Origin: Zhongshania aquatica
GTDB taxonomy: Bacteria; Pseudomonadota; Gammaproteobacteria; Pseudomonadales; Spongiibacteraceae
Assembly: GCF_027257955.1 (NCBI RefSeq)
Contig: NZ_JANZNQ010000001.1
Location: 248,001-312,000 of the forward strand
Length of the DNA stretch: 64,000 nucleotides
Direction: 5' to 3'
The position numbers and the translations under genes were made by a program. Of this stretch, positions 8,628-19,315 are shown piece by piece; position 1 is the stretch's first letter, and each line of letters starts with the position of its first letter. The notes under the pieces were generated by a model. The model was not told where the DNA came from. It worked only from the letters and a program-made list of their open reading frames with translations, and searched no databases.

Positions 8628-10346
8628 ATGAACAGCCCCATAACGCCTTTAAATGGTTTAGCCCGACGCCTTGTTTACGATGAGGTTCTTGACGAAGATA
8701 CCGTTCGTAAAGCTCAGGAAACCGCCCAAAAAGATAAGAAAAGCCTCGTTTCCTACTTAGTCAGCAAAAATTTAGCAGATGGCGTTCGCATTGCGGAAAT
8801 AGCGGCGGATGAATTCGGCATTCCTTTTATCGATCTACGCTCGTATACAACAGAGCTGGCTCCCCAAAAAATTATCGATAACAAGCTGATAAAGCTTCAC
8901 CGAGCTTTGCCGTTGTGGAAACGCGGAAAGCGTTTGTTTATTGGCATGTCTGACCCAACCAATATTCACGGCCTAGACCAGATTAAATTCCATACAGGCT
9001 TAACTACCGAACCCATCATTGTCGAAGAGGCTGCACTGAATTCGGCTATTGAGAAATACCTAGCAGCTCAGGAAGAATCCCTCGCCGATAGTCTTGGCGA
9101 TATGGATGATATCAATTTAGAAAATCTAGATATAGAAGCCGTCGACGAGACCGGCGGTGGTGATGTTGAGCTTAAAGGTGCTGACGAAGCTCCAGTGGTT
9201 AAGTTTGTAAACAAAGTACTATTGGATGCAATTCGCGGAGGGGCGTCTGATATCCATTTTGAACCCTACGAAAAGATTTATCGAGTCCGTTTTCGTACCG
9301 ACGGCATATTGCAAGAAGTCGCGCGTCCGCCCGCATCTTTAGGATACCGCCTAGCTGCACGTCTTAAGGTTATGTCCCAGATGGACATTTCCGAACGGCG
9401 AGTGCCGCAAGATGGCCGAATTAAGATGAAGCTGTCTAAAACCCGAGCAATAGATTTTCGGGTAAATACGCTGCCTACCCTTTGGGGGGAGAAAGTAGTT
9501 TTGCGGATTCTCGATCCCAGCTCAGCCCAGATGGGTATAGATGCGCTGGGCTATGAACCCACGCAAAAAGATATGTATATGAAAACCCTGAATCAGCCAC
9601 AGGGCATGATTTTGGTAACTGGCCCGACAGGCTCAGGTAAAACAGTTTCGCTCTATACCGGTTTAAATATACTTAATACGCCTGAACGAAATATCTCTAC
9701 AGCCGAAGACCCGGTAGAGATTAACTTGGAAGGCATTAACCAAGTTCACGTAAATGCCAAAGTGGGACTTGGCTTCCCTGAAGCCCTCCGCTCCTTCCTA
9801 CGGCAGGACCCTGACATCATCATGGTCGGTGAGATTCGAGATTTGGAAACGGCGGAGATCGCTATCAAGGCGGCCCAAACAGGTCATTTGGTTTTATCGA
9901 CACTCCACACCAACAGCGCCTCAGAAACCCTAACGCGACTCCTCAATATGGGAGTGCCCGCATTTAACGTTGCCACCTCCGTTAGTTTAATTATTGCGCA
10001 GCGTCTCGCAAGGCGCTTATGCAAAGAATGCGCTATACCTTTAGATGTACCGCAACATACCTTAATTGAGGAAGGCTTTACCGCTGAACAATTAGAGTCA
10101 GCGACTATTATGCACCCCGTTGGTTGCGACCGCTGCAATAATGGCTACAAAGGCCGCGTGGGCATTTACGAAGTTGTTCGCATCACGCCAGAGATATCCC
10201 GTATTATTATGGAGAATGGCAACTCCATTGAAATTGCCGCCCAAGCGCAAAAAGAAGGCTTCCCTAATTTGCGACAATCCGCGCTGAAGAAGTGCGCACA
10301 GGGCGTTACTAGTCTTGAAGAAGTAAACCGAGTGACGAAGGATTAA
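8628..10346 (+). CDS. pilB: PilB, type IV pilus extension ATPase
   Basis: Cytoplasmic hexameric ATPase that powers pilus extension. The 572-residue protein has an N-terminal MshEN/GspE-N domain (about 5-150) and a C-terminal secretion ATPase core. Walker A is GPTGSGKT at 332-339; Walker B with the following arginine (D-I-I-M-V-G-E-I-R-D) starts at 396; the His box TGHLVLSTLHTN follows. A tetracysteine zinc site is formed by Cys465, Cys468, Cys500 and Cys503. All elements expected for PilB rather than the retraction ATPase PilT are present. It starts the pilB-C-D-coaE-yacG run, with 2 bp before pilC. Confidence 0.97.
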   Translation: MNSPITPLNGLARRLVYDEVLDEDTVRKAQETAQKDKKSLVSYLVSKNLADGVRIAEIAADEFGIPFIDLRSYTTELAPQKIIDNKLIKLHRALPLWKRGKRLFIGMSDPTNIHGLDQIKFHTGLTTEPIIVEEAALNSAIEKYLAAQEESLADSLGDMDDINLENLDIEAVDETGGGDVELKGADEAPVVKFVNKVLLDAIRGGASDIHFEPYEKIYRVRFRTDGILQEVARPPASLGYRLAARLKVMSQMDISERRVPQDGRIKMKLSKTRAIDFRVNTLPTLWGEKVVLRILDPSSAQMGIDALGYEPTQKDMYMKTLNQPQGMILVTGPTGSGKTVSLYTGLNILNTPERNISTAEDPVEINLEGINQVHVNAKVGLGFPEALRSFLRQDPDIIMVGEIRDLETAEIAIKAAQTGHLVLSTLHTNSASETLTRLLNMGVPAFNVATSVSLIIAQRLARRLCKECAIPLDVPQHTLIEEGFTAEQLESATIMHPVGCDRCNNGYKGRVGIYEVVRITPEISRIIMENGNSIEIAAQAQKEGFPNLRQSALKKCAQGVTSLEEVNRVTKD

Positions 10347-10348
10347 TA

Positions 10349-11563
10349 ATGGCAGCAACATCCAAAACACAGGTTTTTGTTTGGCAGGGCGTAGATAAGC
10401 AGGGCCGAAAAACACGAGGCGAGCTTACTGCCGGGTCTAGCGCCTTGGTCAAGGCTCACCTTCGGAAACAAGGCATTGCTGCTAAAAATGTGAAGCGCAA
10501 ACCAAAGCCTCTTTTCAGCAATAAAAAACCGATAAAGCCTGCAGATATCGCGATTTTCACGCGTCAAATGGCAACCATGCTTAAAGCGGGTGTACCTTTA
10601 GTACAAAGTTTCGACATTGTGGCTGAAGGCGTTGAAAACCCGACCATGCAAGAACTAGTTGTCGATATTAAAAACGAAGTTGCTTCCGGTGGCGGTTTTG
10701 CCGCTGCTTGCGCGAAACACCCTCAATATTTTGACGACCTGTTTTGCAGTTTGATTTCTTCAGGCGAGCAATCCGGTACGCTGGAGGTAATGCTTGACCG
10801 AGTCGCTACCTATAAAGAAAAAACTGAGGCACTGAAAGCTAAAATCAAAAAAGCACTTACCTACCCAATCGCAGTTATGGTTGTTGCCGTTGTAGTTACA
10901 GCAATTCTATTGATCAAAGTAGTACCAACTTTTGCGGTCACCTTTGAAAGCTTTGGCTCAGACCTTCCCGCTTTTACAAAAATGGTGGTCGGCTTATCTG
11001 AGTGGACGCAAGGCAACTGGTATATTGTATTGGGTCTAGCCATCGTCGCCGGCGCCGCGTTTAAGAAGGGAAGAGAAAAGTCCCAGCCATTTTCAGATTG
11101 GGTCGATAAGATGACCCTAAAAATGCCAGTGGTTGGCGACATCGTATTCAATTCCGTCATAGCACGCTTTTCTAGAACCCTTGCCACAACATTTGGCGCG
11201 GGTGTTCCACTGGTTGATGCGCTGAATTCGGTTTCGGGTGCAGCCGGCAACGCGGTATACCGAAAAGCCATAATTCAGATTAGGGACGATGTAACGACTG
11301 GTCAAACCTTGTATTCGTCGATCCGCTTCACCAACCTGTTCCCAAACATGCTTCTGCAGATGGTATCCATCGGCGAAGAGTCTGGATCACTGGATGAAAT
11401 GTTAGACAAAGTCGCCACCCATTATGAAGAAGCCGTAGATAATGCTGTAGACACACTTACCGCCTTGTTAGAGCCATTTATCATGTCGGTACTTGGCGTA
11501 TTAGTTGGGGGCTTAATGATCGCGATGTACCTACCTATTTTCATGCTAGGTTCTGCAATGTAA
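10349..11563 (+). CDS. pilC: PilC, type IV pilus inner-membrane platform protein
   Basis: Polytopic platform protein that links the PilB motor to the growing pilus. The 404-residue sequence contains two type II secretion F domains (about 70-195 and 275-397), each ending in hydrophobic helices; the repeat signature FTRQMATMLKAGVPLVQS and its partner FSRTLATTFGAGVPLVDA are clear. Length matches the family. It begins 2 bp after pilB, so translation is likely coupled. Confidence 0.97.
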   Translation: MAATSKTQVFVWQGVDKQGRKTRGELTAGSSALVKAHLRKQGIAAKNVKRKPKPLFSNKKPIKPADIAIFTRQMATMLKAGVPLVQSFDIVAEGVENPTMQELVVDIKNEVASGGGFAAACAKHPQYFDDLFCSLISSGEQSGTLEVMLDRVATYKEKTEALKAKIKKALTYPIAVMVVAVVVTAILLIKVVPTFAVTFESFGSDLPAFTKMVVGLSEWTQGNWYIVLGLAIVAGAAFKKGREKSQPFSDWVDKMTLKMPVVGDIVFNSVIARFSRTLATTFGAGVPLVDALNSVSGAAGNAVYRKAIIQIRDDVTTGQTLYSSIRFTNLFPNMLLQMVSIGEESGSLDEMLDKVATHYEEAVDNAVDTLTALLEPFIMSVLGVLVGGLMIAMYLPIFMLGSAM

Positions 11564-11628
11564 AGCCATCCACTTTCTTGAAAAAATGCTCCCAGTTGAG
11601 CTGAATAGACATTTTTCTGAGTATTGTT

Positions 11629-12516
11629 ATGACGTTATTTGAGGCTATAGCGAGGGAACCAGCCCTCACTATAGGGTTAGTAGGTATTGTTGGATTACTC
11701 CTTGGCAGCTTTTTCAACGTTGTCATTTACCGACTCCCGAAAATGATGGAAGCCAATTGGCGACAGGAGTGTGAATACTTACTCAGTGACGACAAAGATT
11801 CATCGCCACAAATATCACAGACCGAGCAATTCAATCTAGCCATACCCAATTCACATTGCCCTTCCTGCAATGCGCCAATAAAGGCGTGGCAAAACATTCC
11901 AGTAATTAGTTATGCGATGTTGGGTGGACGCTGCGCTAGCTGCAAGACTAGCATTAGCCTGCGCTACCCACTTATTGAAGTTATCACGGCGCTATTAAGC
12001 GTCTTTCCCTTATTAATGTTCGGCCTTACGCCCTACGCCTTTGCTATTATTTTGTTCAGCTGGCTACTGCTGATTCTTACCGTTATTGATATAGACCATC
12101 AACTTTTACCAGACCAAGTTACCCTACCTCTGCTTTGGCTCGGGCTTCTCTATAACAGCATATTTGCCCACATCCCGATTACCGATGCACTGTGGGGAGC
12201 GATGGCCGGCTATATGATTTTATGGAGCGTGTTTTGGCTCTTTAAAATTGTTACTGGCAAAGAAGGTATGGGATACGGTGATTTCAAATTACTAGCAGCC
12301 TTGGGCGCATGGCTTGGCTGGCAGTATTTACCTTTAATAATTCTTCTGTCGTCGGTCGTAGGGGCGGTATGTGGCGGGATTATATTAGTGGCGAAACGCA
12401 ACTCAACATCCACACCCATGCCGTTCGGTCCCTACTTAGCAGGCGCAGGCTGGATAGCGGTTTTCTGGGGCGATACGATTATTAATACTTATCTTGGTGT
12501 TGCTGGGCTTCGCTAA
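11629..12516 (+). CDS. pilD: PilD, prepilin peptidase and N-methyltransferase
   Basis: Bifunctional inner-membrane aspartic protease that cuts the type IV prepilin leader and methylates the new N-terminus. The 295-residue protein has the N-terminal cytoplasmic zinc motif (CPSC ... CASC, about residues 79-105) and two catalytic aspartates: Asp154 in V-I-D-I-D and Asp218 in G-M-G-Y-G-D-F-K. About seven membrane segments are visible. The PilA leader at this locus is a proper substrate. It lies 65 bp after pilC. Confidence 0.97.
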   Translation: MTLFEAIAREPALTIGLVGIVGLLLGSFFNVVIYRLPKMMEANWRQECEYLLSDDKDSSPQISQTEQFNLAIPNSHCPSCNAPIKAWQNIPVISYAMLGGRCASCKTSISLRYPLIEVITALLSVFPLLMFGLTPYAFAIILFSWLLLILTVIDIDHQLLPDQVTLPLLWLGLLYNSIFAHIPITDALWGAMAGYMILWSVFWLFKIVTGKEGMGYGDFKLLAALGAWLGWQYLPLIILLSSVVGAVCGGIILVAKRNSTSTPMPFGPYLAGAGWIAVFWGDTIINTYLGVAGLR

Positions 12517-12566
12517 GAAACGCTAACTTATGAAACTCTTTCCACCTAATATGATCACGTTAAATT

Positions 12567-13175
12567 ATGAGTAACTTTATTGTTGGCCTAACCGGTGGCA
12601 TTGGCAGCGGCAAAACCGCTGTTTCTGACCGCTTTGCGAAGCTCGGCATTGGTATTGTCGATGCTGATGTTATCGCGCGCGAGGTTGTGGAGCCAGGCAC
12701 TGAGGCCCTAGGAAAAATTACTGCGCATTTTGGCGAAAGCTTACTTTTAGATAACGGCCAGCTTAATCGCGCGGCGCTGAGGCAGCTTATATTTACTGAT
12801 GCTAGCGCCAAATCGTGGCTAGAATCGCTTTTGCACCCACTCATTGCCCATGAAACACTCAAGCAACTAGGCGCTATTCAAAGCAGCTACGGAATCTATG
12901 TGTCGCCGCTATTAGTCGAAAGCAAACAACAAGGTATGTGCCAGAAACTAGTAGTCGTTGATGTTCCTGAGTCAGTGCAACTTGAACGCACAATGAAACG
13001 CGATAGTAATGAACAAACGCAAGTGGAACGGATAATCGCCAGTCAAGCAACCCGCAAGGAACGGCTTGCTGCAGCGACCGATGTCATCGACAACAATACG
13101 GGGTTTACCGATCTCGATCTGCAGATCAGTCGTCTACACAAACAATTTTTAGAATTAGCCGGAACAGATAAATGA
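12567..13175 (+). CDS. coaE: Dephospho-CoA kinase
   Basis: CoaE catalyses the last step of coenzyme A synthesis, phosphorylating the 3'-hydroxyl of dephospho-CoA with ATP. The 202-residue protein begins with the P-loop GGIGSGKT (residues 10-17), then the conserved DADVIAREVVEPG segment that binds substrate, and the lid region around residues 115-150. Gene order pilD-coaE-yacG is common in Gammaproteobacteria. Its stop overlaps the yacG start by 4 bp (ATGA). Confidence 0.96.
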   Translation: MSNFIVGLTGGIGSGKTAVSDRFAKLGIGIVDADVIAREVVEPGTEALGKITAHFGESLLLDNGQLNRAALRQLIFTDASAKSWLESLLHPLIAHETLKQLGAIQSSYGIYVSPLLVESKQQGMCQKLVVVDVPESVQLERTMKRDSNEQTQVERIIASQATRKERLAAATDVIDNNTGFTDLDLQISRLHKQFLELAGTDK

Positions 13176-13378
13176 ATAATTCGACTAAGAAGCCACCCGT
13201 CGTCCCCTGCCCCAATTGTGGGACAGAGCTAGTGTGGGACACTAGCAATAGCTATCGCCCCTTCTGCTCTGCGAGCTGCAAAAACAATGATTTAGTGGCT
13301 TGGGCAAATGAGGATCACGCTATTCCAGGCCAGCCTTTAGAGGATGTGTTTAGCGAGGATTTAGACCGTAATTATTAG
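13172..13378 (+). CDS. yacG: YacG, zinc-binding DNA gyrase inhibitor
   Basis: Small zinc protein known in E. coli to bind GyrB and inhibit DNA gyrase. The 68-residue sequence has the four zinc ligands Cys13, Cys16, Cys32 and Cys36 (CPNCG and FCSASCK), and the typical acidic tail ending EDLD. Its start overlaps the coaE stop, so it is the last gene of the pil operon side. Confidence 0.93.
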   Translation: MNNSTKKPPVVPCPNCGTELVWDTSNSYRPFCSASCKNNDLVAWANEDHAIPGQPLEDVFSEDLDRNY

Positions 13379-13587
13379 AAACAATTTTGCAAATTCGTAT
13401 AAATTATAAGCTATACAAAAACACACCAAATTCACCATACTGCATAGATACCCATGCCCAGCCTTTGTTTAACCCCCCCTTAGAAAAACCAAAAACGATT
13501 CCTTCAATAATAAAGGCATTCGCCCCGCAGATATGTCTACCCGCTCTTGATCGGGTACGACAATGACTAATAAAAACTACTTAAAAC

Positions 13588-14013
13588 CTAGCGTTGAGAA
13601 GATAGATTTAAGATGGCGTCTACAATAGCGGCATTGGCGGCGGGGAATTCGTATTCAGGAAGCGCTTGCGGCTCTACCCAGCGCAGAGGCTGGCCTTCTT
13701 TACCAACTGGCTCGCCGTCAAAATCCGAGACAGTCCAAACATCGAGTAGCACTACTTTATCTGTGTAATCGTGGCGTATTTCAAGCAATTGAGTACAACT
13801 GGAAACGTGAACAACAATGCCGAGTTCTTCATGTAGTTCACGAGCTAGCGCGTCACCTACCGTTTCACCGGATTCGACTTTGCCACCAGGAAATTCCCAC
13901 ACGCCACCTTGATGCGCATCGTCATGACGACGCGCAATCAGTATCTGGCCCTTAGGATTAAAGATGACGCCAACCGCAACATGAACCCGTTTATTAACTA
14001 CGGTATTCGGCAT
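13588..14013 (-). CDS. mutT: MutT-type Nudix pyrophosphohydrolase (8-oxo-dGTPase)
   Basis: Nudix hydrolase of 141 residues. The Nudix box runs from Gly44 to Ile66 (G-x5-E-x7-R-E-x2-E-E-x-G) preceded by WEFPGG, as in MutT, which clears 8-oxo-dGTP from the nucleotide pool. The RRHDDAHQGGVWEFP segment and the secA-argJ-mutT neighbourhood support MutT rather than another Nudix member. It overlaps the end of argJ by 20 bp. Unlike some marine relatives it has no fused thiamine-phosphate-synthase domain. Confidence 0.93.
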   Translation of the reverse strand: MPNTVVNKRVHVAVGVIFNPKGQILIARRHDDAHQGGVWEFPGGKVESGETVGDALARELHEELGIVVHVSSCTQLLEIRHDYTDKVVLLDVWTVSDFDGEPVGKEGQPLRWVEPQALPEYEFPAANAAIVDAILNLSSQR

Positions 14014-15214
14014 TGATTTTAACGTAGTCGTAGGAGAAGTCTGTGGTCCACACCGTCTCGGTGTGCTGACCTCGATTTAGGTTGATGCGAATAGACATTT
14101 CGGCCTGTTTCATCACCGCCGCACCCGCCGCCTCAGTATAGCTTGCCGCACGACCACCGTTCTCAGTAATCAGTACGTCATCAAGATGAACCGTCAATGA
14201 CGAGACATCTAAACTATCTACCCCAGCACGACCAATGGCCGCCAATATACGCCCCCAGTTAGGGTCGCTGGCGAACAGTGCCGTTTTTACAAGAGGTGAT
14301 TCCGCTACGGCATAGGCAACTTTAAGCGCCTCTGACACATCATTCGCACCAGCCACCTCAACCGCGACGAATTTTGTCGCGCCTTCGCCGTCTCGAACAA
14401 TCGCATGTGCTAGTTCAAGAAATACGTCGTTTATGACCTGCTGTAGCTTCTCGTAAACCGGACCTTTTGCGATTGTCAATTGTTCGCCGCCAGCACGACC
14501 AGTAGCAACCAATACACAGGAGTCGTTTGTGGAGGTATCACCGTCAATGGTAATTCGGTTAAACGAGGCGTCAGCGGCAATATCTAACATGTGCTGTAAT
14601 ACATCAGGCGCGATAGCAGCGTCCGTCGCCACATATCCCAACATGGTTGCCATATTGGGCTTAATCATACCGGCGCCTTTAGATATGCCGGTAATTGTTA
14701 TCAAACGACCGTCGATCTCAATCTGCTTTGATGTTGCCTTGGGACGCGTATCGGTAGTCATGATGCCGTTAGCAGCGTTTAACCATGCATCTGCTGACAA
14801 CGCGCTCACAGCCGCAGGCAATGCAGCGACAAGTTTTTCAATCGGTAATTTCTCGCCAATGACACCTGTCGAGAACGGTAGAATTTGATCGGGGGTAACG
14901 CCAACTTCCGCCGCCAAGGCGGCGCATGACGCCTCTGCGTCAGCCATACCGATTACGCCGGTACCGGCATTGGCATTACCGGTATTGATCAGCAAATAAC
15001 GCGATGATGCCGCGGCAAGATGCTTTTTAGACAGGGTAACCGGCGCTGCGCAGAACGCATTTAGCGTAAATACACCCGCGACCGAGCTACCTTCGGCCAA
15101 TTCAAAAACCACGGTATCAATACGGCCTGGCTTTTTTATACCCGCACTGGCTACACCAATCCGCACACCATTAACGATATGCAGCGCACCCAACTCACCA
15201 GAACCTACCGCCAT
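13994..15214 (-). CDS. argJ: Bifunctional glutamate N-acetyltransferase / ornithine acetyltransferase
   Basis: ArgJ recycles the acetyl group between N-acetylornithine and glutamate in arginine synthesis and may also use acetyl-CoA. The 406-residue proenzyme cleaves itself at the conserved K-P-N-M-A|T-M-L motif; the new N-terminal nucleophile would be Thr190. The KGAGMI sequence before it and the C-terminal RGQHTE region are typical. It lies 13 bp downstream of secA on the same strand; the pairing secA-argJ-mutT is seen in other Gammaproteobacteria. Confidence 0.96.
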   Translation of the reverse strand: MAVGSGELGALHIVNGVRIGVASAGIKKPGRIDTVVFELAEGSSVAGVFTLNAFCAAPVTLSKKHLAAASSRYLLINTGNANAGTGVIGMADAEASCAALAAEVGVTPDQILPFSTGVIGEKLPIEKLVAALPAAVSALSADAWLNAANGIMTTDTRPKATSKQIEIDGRLITITGISKGAGMIKPNMATMLGYVATDAAIAPDVLQHMLDIAADASFNRITIDGDTSTNDSCVLVATGRAGGEQLTIAKGPVYEKLQQVINDVFLELAHAIVRDGEGATKFVAVEVAGANDVSEALKVAYAVAESPLVKTALFASDPNWGRILAAIGRAGVDSLDVSSLTVHLDDVLITENGGRAASYTEAAGAAVMKQAEMSIRINLNRGQHTETVWTTDFSYDYVKINAEYRS

Positions 15215-15227
15215 GTTTTTGTTTTCC

Positions 15228-17960
15228 TTAGTCTAATTTACCATGACATTGCTTATATTTTTTACCCGAGCCACAAGGACAAATCTCGTTGCGACCCACT
15301 TTGCGGGTTTCACGAACGAAGGTCTCTGGCTGCGCAGCCGGCGCTGCTTGATCAGGCTCGTCTTCATCAACACTTAAGCCACTAGACACTGCGTGCTGAA
15401 ATTCCATTGCACGCTTAGCCTGTTCTTCACGACGCTGCTGCTCAAGCGCTTCTGCATTTTCATCTTGCTGCAAACGGAGATGCGAAAGGAAGCGGACAAC
15501 GTCGTGTTTAAGCGAATCCAACATTTGCTGGAATAGCTCAAATGCCTCTCGCTTGTACTCTTGCTTGGGGTTCTTCTGTGCAAAGGCGCGCAAATGAATA
15601 CCGTGACGCAGGTGATCCATTGTCGACAAATGCTCCTTCCACAGCGTGTCCAGAACCTGCAAGAAAATGTGACGTTCGATTTTACGCATATCGGCACCGA
15701 CCAGGGCGCATTTTGCCTCGTAAGCTTCGTCGATAGCTGCGTATACACGTTCTTGGATGATCGATTCATTCACCGAACGATCTTCATCCAGCCACTGCTG
15801 TATTGGCAGTTGAACTTCAAACTCAGTAGCAATACGAAGTTCTAATCCAGCAATATCCCACTGCTCTTCAAGCGTTTGCGGAGGAATATATTCGCTAATA
15901 ACATCGCCAACTACATCCGCACGAATCGCTTTTAACATGTCGCTGATATCGTCAGCTTCTAGTAATTCGTTCCGCTGCTGATAAATAATCTGACGCTGAT
16001 CGTTTGCCACATCATCGTATTCGAGTAGCTGCTTACGCATGTCGAAGTTACGTCCTTCAACCTTGCGCTGCGCTTTCTCAATAGCGTTAGACACCATGCG
16101 ATGCTCGATGGCTTCACCTTTTTCCAGCCCCAAGGCCTGCATAATGCCGCGCACCCGATCGGAAGCAAATATACGCATTAAGCTGTCTTCAAGTGACAGA
16201 TAAAAACGCGATGCACCCGGGTCGCCCTGACGACCGGCACGACCACGCAACTGGTTATCAATACGGCGTGATTCGTGACGTTCGGTACCAATAATCAGAA
16301 GACCGCCAGCCTGCATGACCTTCTCGTGGCGTATTTTCCAGGCCTCGCGAAGCTCATTGATCATGGCATCGGAGGGGTTGTCTAAATGAGCAATCTCAAC
16401 GTCTACATTACCGCCGAGAACAATGTCTGTGCCTCGACCAGCCATATTCGTTGCAATGGTTACGACACCTGGTCGACCAGCCTGAGCAATAATTTCCGCT
16501 TCTTGTTCATGGTATTTCGCGTTAAGCACTTTGTGCTGAATACCTGCTTTTTTGAAACGCTGGGACATTTCTTCAGAGGTTTCTATTGACGCGGTACCCA
16601 CTAGAATCGGCGCACCGGTTTCAACAATGTTTTTCACATCATCGACAATCGCGTCGTATTTCTCTTCTTTGGTCAGGTAGACCAAATCATTAGAATCTCT
16701 GCGCGCACTTGGCTTATTGGTCGGGATAACGACAACGTCTAAACCGTAGATCTGGCGGAATTCGAATGCCTCTGTATCTGCCGTACCGGTCATACCGGCC
16801 AATTTCTCGAATTGGCGGAAGTAATTCTGGAAGGTGGTAGAAGCAAGCGTTTGACTCTCGGCCTGAATAGTTACGCCTTCTTTGGCTTCAATCGCTTGAT
16901 GAAGCCCTTCAGACAAGCGACGACCAGCCATGGTCCGTCCAGTGTGTTCATCAATCAGAACGACTTGATCGTCTTGAATAATGTATTCCACGTTATTGTG
17001 GAACAGAATATGAGCTCGCAGAGCGGAATTCACATGATGCAGTAAATTCAAATTGCCGGCTGAATAAAGACTGTCGCCCTCATCCAACAAACCAGCTTGT
17101 GTTAATAGCTCTTCAACTTTCTGATGACCCTGCTCAGTCAACTCGACCTGACGCATTTTCTCATCAACGGTATAGTGACCATCACTGCTAGGCTTGCCGG
17201 TCTCATCAACTTCGGCAGGAATAAGTGAGGGAATAAATAAGTTAATTTGCTTGTAGAGCTTTGAGCTGTCTTCCGCTGGCCCTGAAATGATCAGCGGCGT
17301 CCGTGCTTCATCAATAAGTATGGAATCGACTTCATCGATAATGGCGAAATTTAGACCGCGCTGGAAACGATCGCTGATGGCAAACGCCATGTTGTCACGC
17401 AGATAGTCGAAACCAAATTCATTGTTGGTGCCGTAGGTAATATCTGATTGGTAAGCTGCGCGCTTTTGCTCTGAATCTTGACCTGAGCGGATAATACCAA
17501 CGCTTAAGCCCAAAAATTCATAAAGGGGTCGCATCCAGTTGGCATCACGCTGGGCTAGGTAGTCGTTAACCGTCACCACAAACACACCATTTCCTTCAAG
17601 CGCGTTTAAATACACCGCTAGAGTACCAACAAGGGTTTTACCCTCACCGGTGCGCATCTCAGCAATAGTGCCTTCATGTAAACTGATACCACCGATAAGC
17701 TGAACGTCAAAGTGACGCATGCCCATCACTCGGCGGCTCGCCTCGCGACAAACAGCAAACGCTTCGGGTAATAACTGATCTAAGGTCTCACCTGCACTTA
17801 AACGCTCTCTAAACTCGGCTGTTTTAGCCGCGAGCGCCGCATCATCCAATGCAGTCATGCCCTCTTCATGCGCATTGACCTTAGCCACAACTTTACGCAT
17901 CCGCTTAAGTTCGCGGTCGTTTTTACTACCAAAAACTTTTTTAACTACTGCTGATATCAT
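15228..17960 (-). CDS. secA: SecA, preprotein translocase motor ATPase
   Basis: SecA drives Sec-dependent export at the inner membrane. The 910-residue protein is full length: Walker A TGEGKT (104-109), DEAD-type Walker B DEVDS (209-213), the helicase-like second nucleotide domain with [10 protein letters not shown], the scaffold and wing domains, and a C-terminal zinc motif (Cys894, Cys896, Cys905, His906) that binds SecB and phospholipid. No secM precedes it. Confidence 0.98.
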   Translation of the reverse strand: MISAVVKKVFGSKNDRELKRMRKVVAKVNAHEEGMTALDDAALAAKTAEFRERLSAGETLDQLLPEAFAVCREASRRVMGMRHFDVQLIGGISLHEGTIAEMRTGEGKTLVGTLAVYLNALEGNGVFVVTVNDYLAQRDANWMRPLYEFLGLSVGIIRSGQDSEQKRAAYQSDITYGTNNEFGFDYLRDNMAFAISDRFQRGLNFAIIDEVDSILIDEARTPLIISGPAEDSSKLYKQINLFIPSLIPAEVDETGKPSSDGHYTVDEKMRQVELTEQGHQKVEELLTQAGLLDEGDSLYSAGNLNLLHHVNSALRAHILFHNNVEYIIQDDQVVLIDEHTGRTMAGRRLSEGLHQAIEAKEGVTIQAESQTLASTTFQNYFRQFEKLAGMTGTADTEAFEFRQIYGLDVVVIPTNKPSARRDSNDLVYLTKEEKYDAIVDDVKNIVETGAPILVGTASIETSEEMSQRFKKAGIQHKVLNAKYHEQEAEIIAQAGRPGVVTIATNMAGRGTDIVLGGNVDVEIAHLDNPSDAMINELREAWKIRHEKVMQAGGLLIIGTERHESRRIDNQLRGRAGRQGDPGASRFYLSLEDSLMRIFASDRVRGIMQALGLEKGEAIEHRMVSNAIEKAQRKVEGRNFDMRKQLLEYDDVANDQRQIIYQQRNELLEADDISDMLKAIRADVVGDVISEYIPPQTLEEQWDIAGLELRIATEFEVQLPIQQWLDEDRSVNESIIQERVYAAIDEAYEAKCALVGADMRKIERHIFLQVLDTLWKEHLSTMDHLRHGIHLRAFAQKNPKQEYKREAFELFQQMLDSLKHDVVRFLSHLRLQQDENAEALEQQRREEQAKRAMEFQHAVSSGLSVDEDEPDQAAPAAQPETFVRETRKVGRNEICPCGSGKKYKQCHGKLD

Positions 17961-18252
17961 GATGAATTCGTTACTGTTCCCGGGATTAGATCCCTATCAT
18001 TGATGGCTTTAGCGGAGTGTCAAAATTCTACTACGACCCTGGCTCGAAAAATCAATTAAGCCCCTCACCACGCGATGAATTTGTATCGCCCACAAAAACC
18101 GCACCAAGCTACATTGTCCGAATGAAAATTTGATGACGGCCCTGATGTAATATCCGAGGAATTTACACCAAATTTTGCACCAAGTTCCCGTAGGTAGGAA
18201 AAATACTTGCCTTTACACCGAGGCGCAATATCGCATAGATGAGAGAATATTA
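17961..18252 (-). promoter_or_regulatory. Upstream region of secA with a candidate sigma-70 promoter
   Basis: The full secA-lpxC gap is 335 bp (17961-18295). I see no convincing gene in it; a 63-codon frame at 18065-18256 resembles nothing I know. Neither secM nor the DUF721 gene found here in some relatives is visible. On the minus strand a perfect -35 TTGACA (18018-18023) is followed after 18 bp by TGATAG (17994-17999), a poor -10. This could give secA its own promoter. Confidence 0.4.
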
Positions 18253-18284
18253 CCATGCTTGGGCTGATGCCAGACCAAGCATGG
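18253..18284 (-). terminator. Hairpin downstream of lpxC
   Basis: CCATGCTTGG and CCAAGCATGG form a perfect 10-bp stem with a 12-nt loop, 12 bp after the lpxC stop. The trailing minus-strand sequence is TAATATTC, not a solid T-run, so termination may be partial or the stem may protect the 3' end of the dcw transcript. Confidence 0.5.
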
Positions 18285-18295
18285 CGAGGTGCATA

Positions 18296-19207
18296 TCACG
18301 CTACCGCGGCGGGAGCCATGTAGCTAATCGGTGCGTCAGCAGGATCATCGAATGTCACCCACTCCCAGGCATCGGTATCTTTAATAAGCGCTCTAAGAGA
18401 CACGTTATTAAGACCATGACCAGACTTATGGGCTTTAAACTCGCCTATCAGGCTGGTACCCAACAAGTACAAATCACCAATTGCATCTAACACTTTGTGC
18501 TTAACAAATTCATCTTCATAACGAAGTCCGTCTTCGTTAAGAATACGGTATTCATCAACCACAATCGCGTTATCGACACTACCACCCTGTGCTAAACCTT
18601 TAGAGCGAAGGTATTCGATTTCGTGCATAAACCCGAAGGTTCGCGCACGGCTGACTTCCTTAACAAACGAGGTAGTCGAGAAGTCGAGTTCGGCATGACC
18701 CGTCCGGTCTTTAAAAACCGGATGGTCAAAGTCGATGGTAAAAGAGACTTTAAAACCGTCAAAAGGGAGGAAACTCGCGATTTTATCGCCATCTTTCACC
18801 GTCACCGCGCGCTTTATACGGATAAATTTCTTAGGCGCACTCTGCTCCTCAATCCCGGCAGACTGAATGAGGAAGACAAATGGCCCAGCACTACCATCCA
18901 TAATCGGCACTTCCGAAGAGCTGACCTCTACATAGGCATTATCAATACCCAAGCCCGCCATTGCAGATAGCAAATGTTCAACCGTAGATACCCGCACATC
19001 GCCGTTCATCAAAGTCGTCGACAACGTGGTATCGCCCACATTTTCAGCGCGAGCATGGATTTCAACAACGGGATTCAGGTCGGTGCGACGAAAAATCACA
19101 CCAGTATCAACCGGCGCGGGCTTCAGCGTCAGGTAGACCTTGTCTCCAGTATGCAAACCAATTCCGGTGGCACGGATGGTGTTGCGTAAGGTGCGTTGTT
19201 TAATCAT
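18296..19207 (-). CDS. lpxC: LpxC, UDP-3-O-acyl-N-acetylglucosamine deacetylase
   Basis: LpxC is the zinc deacetylase of the first committed step in lipid A synthesis. The 303-residue sequence has the zinc ligands His78 (V-E-H-L-L-S-A), His237 and Asp241 (H-K-x-L-D), and the general base/acid His264 (H-K-S-G-H), each one position off E. coli numbering. It sits 108 bp after ftsZ at the end of the dcw cluster, as in E. coli and Pseudomonas. Confidence 0.97.
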   Translation of the reverse strand: MIKQRTLRNTIRATGIGLHTGDKVYLTLKPAPVDTGVIFRRTDLNPVVEIHARAENVGDTTLSTTLMNGDVRVSTVEHLLSAMAGLGIDNAYVEVSSSEVPIMDGSAGPFVFLIQSAGIEEQSAPKKFIRIKRAVTVKDGDKIASFLPFDGFKVSFTIDFDHPVFKDRTGHAELDFSTTSFVKEVSRARTFGFMHEIEYLRSKGLAQGGSVDNAIVVDEYRILNEDGLRYEDEFVKHKVLDAIGDLYLLGTSLIGEFKAHKSGHGLNNVSLRALIKDTDAWEWVTFDDPADAPISYMAPAAVA

Positions 19208-19315
19208 GTTTCACACTCACTCTATGGGCCGGAAGGCTACATTTACTGGGGCGACAATCTTTAGTTGCTAGCGAAAATCGCTAACACCTCGCCCCACTAC
19301 ACCGGCTACTACTAA

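Noticed and set aside
18065-18256. 63-codon frame between lpxC and secA on the minus strand
   Set aside because: No recognisable motif, no clear ribosome site, unusual composition, and it overlaps the lpxC 3' hairpin; probably chance.
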